A stretch of DNA of 64,000 nt from Affinundibacterium seohonense (GTDB lineage: Bacteria > Pseudomonadota > Gammaproteobacteria > Burkholderiales > Burkholderiaceae_D): the NCBI RefSeq assembly GCF_014284305.1, contig NZ_JACOFW010000011.1, forward strand, positions 1-64,000. The letters are read 5' to 3'. The notes below the pieces were generated by a model. That model was not told the origin of the DNA. It saw only the letters and a program-made list of their open reading frames with translations, and made no database searches. The position numbers and the translations under genes are program-made. This document shows positions 63,494 through 64,000 of this stretch, piece by piece; within the stretch, counting starts at the first letter, position 1; every line of letters begins with the position of its first letter.

Positions 63494-64000
63494 ATGCTTT
63501 GTAATCGAAACAATTCTATGCGGCCGATGTTGCTGATGCTGGTAATGGCGCTGTGCCTGTGGTGCGCCGGAACCACGCAAGCGAAAGCACATGTTCCTCT
63601 AAGTAATACCTCACTAGCAGAAGTGACACCCCAGTCAGCCCATCTGCTTGCAGCAACCATTTCTACTGAAGCAGAAAAAACATCCCAGACCAAATCATCC
63701 GGTCGTGTCTTATTTATTTTATCGAGCAGTCGATTTCATGGTAACTCTAGTTTGCCCGCGAGTGTGAGTTTTGGTGAAGTGGTCAATGCCTGGGATATTT
63801 TCGTCACGGCTGGTTATGCGGTTGATTTTGTCTCTCCTGCCGGTGGCGCTGTGCCAATTGATCCCACGGTGCTGGGACCACGCTTAACTGCGCGCTTGCA
63901 GGACCGACGCATCATGGATGGACTGGAGCGCACTGCAAAGCCAGAACAGATTGATGCCAATCTATATCAAGCCGTGTATTACGTCGGCGGTAGCAATGCC
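63494..64000 (+). CDS. Exported DJ-1/PfpI-family protein (cut by window end)
   Basis: The first 169 residues of a protein that runs off the window. An N-terminal signal (MLLMLVMALCLWCAGTTQAKA) is followed by a linker and the start of a class I glutamine-amidotransferase/DJ-1 fold: RVLFILSSSRFHG, SFGEVVNAWDIFVTAGYAVDFVSPAGGAVPIDP and ANLYQAVYYVGGSNA, where the usual DAVFIPGGHG block leads to the nucleophile Cys beyond the edge. Homologues act as chaperones, glyoxalases or peptidases, but here the protein is exported. It follows the AraC gene and has a hairpin over its ribosome site. Confidence 0.85.
   Translation, partial: MLCNRNNSMRPMLLMLVMALCLWCAGTTQAKAHVPLSNTSLAEVTPQSAHLLAATISTEAEKTSQTKSSGRVLFILSSSRFHGNSSLPASVSFGEVVNAWDIFVTAGYAVDFVSPAGGAVPIDPTVLGPRLTARLQDRRIMDGLERTAKPEQIDANLYQAVYYVGGSNA

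Noticed and set aside
1-64000. tRNA, rRNA, CRISPR array or prophage genes
   Set aside because: No cloverleaf, rRNA core sequence, regularly spaced repeat array, phage structural gene or integrase was recognised.

Overview
The window looks like chromosomal DNA of a Gram-negative betaproteobacterium, most likely Burkholderiales/Oxalobacteraceae (an Undibacterium-like genome is my inference). Signs are the very large NAD-glutamate dehydrogenase, many signal peptides and lipoboxes, a TonB-dependent receptor, a DUF6279 lipoprotein, several GGDEF proteins, medium GC, and REP/RAYT elements. I see no tRNA, rRNA or CRISPR array.

Layout. 1-5.5 kb: flank with palindromic repeats, then the 1588-residue NAD-GDH and its terminator. 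5.6-9.1 kb: an AT-rich insert with a SIR2-STAND-TPR protein that ends in a cold-shock-like domain, plus a 60-residue partner; this is the best candidate for an undescribed (anti-phage-type) system. 9.1-19.2 kb: a mosaic island with two intact-looking REP-associated tyrosine transposases (RAYTs), three broken RAYT copies, two REP families, a DinD-like gene, two toxin-antitoxin modules (Phd-RelE/ParE and CcdAB), an alpha/beta hydrolase sitting inside a split RAYT, a class-C serine hydrolase, a MITE-like element and a DapA-family lyase. 19.3-34.7 kb: secreted proteins and serine hydrolases, a LysR regulator, a PAS-GAF-GGDEF protein, an ABC exporter pair, a BLUF photoreceptor, DUF2059 and DUF4253 proteins and an M28 peptidase. 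35-46.6 kb: TonB receptor, DUF5694 protein, small lipoproteins, then a duplicated block of DUF6279 lipoprotein plus kynurenine-formamidase-like hydrolase, with a deleted third hydrolase copy, an HxlR/SDR divergent pair and a beta-helix secreted protein between. 46.7-57.7 kb: a polytopic membrane protein, a membrane GGDEF protein, a heme-binding-barrel-like protein, a PAS-GGDEF protein and a PEP-synthase/rifampicin-phosphotransferase-like enzyme, followed by decayed copies of the barrel gene and of a GGDEF gene. 57.8-64 kb: a DUF5916 outer-membrane protein, a LytS-type kinase overlapping a LytTR regulator, a membrane-bound AraC regulator and the start of a secreted DJ-1/PfpI protein cut by the window edge.

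How the parts fit. The window is rich in signalling (three GGDEF proteins each with a visible RxxD inhibitory site, LytS/LytTR, BLUF, LysR, HxlR, AraC) and in secreted hydrolases. Repeated duplication followed by decay is the main structural theme: RAYTs, the DUF4253 gene, the DUF6279/hydrolase block and the barrel/GGDEF block all have broken copies close to an intact one. Functional links between most neighbours are weak; clear operon-like pairs are the ABC exporter, the two toxin-antitoxin pairs and the kinase/regulator pair.
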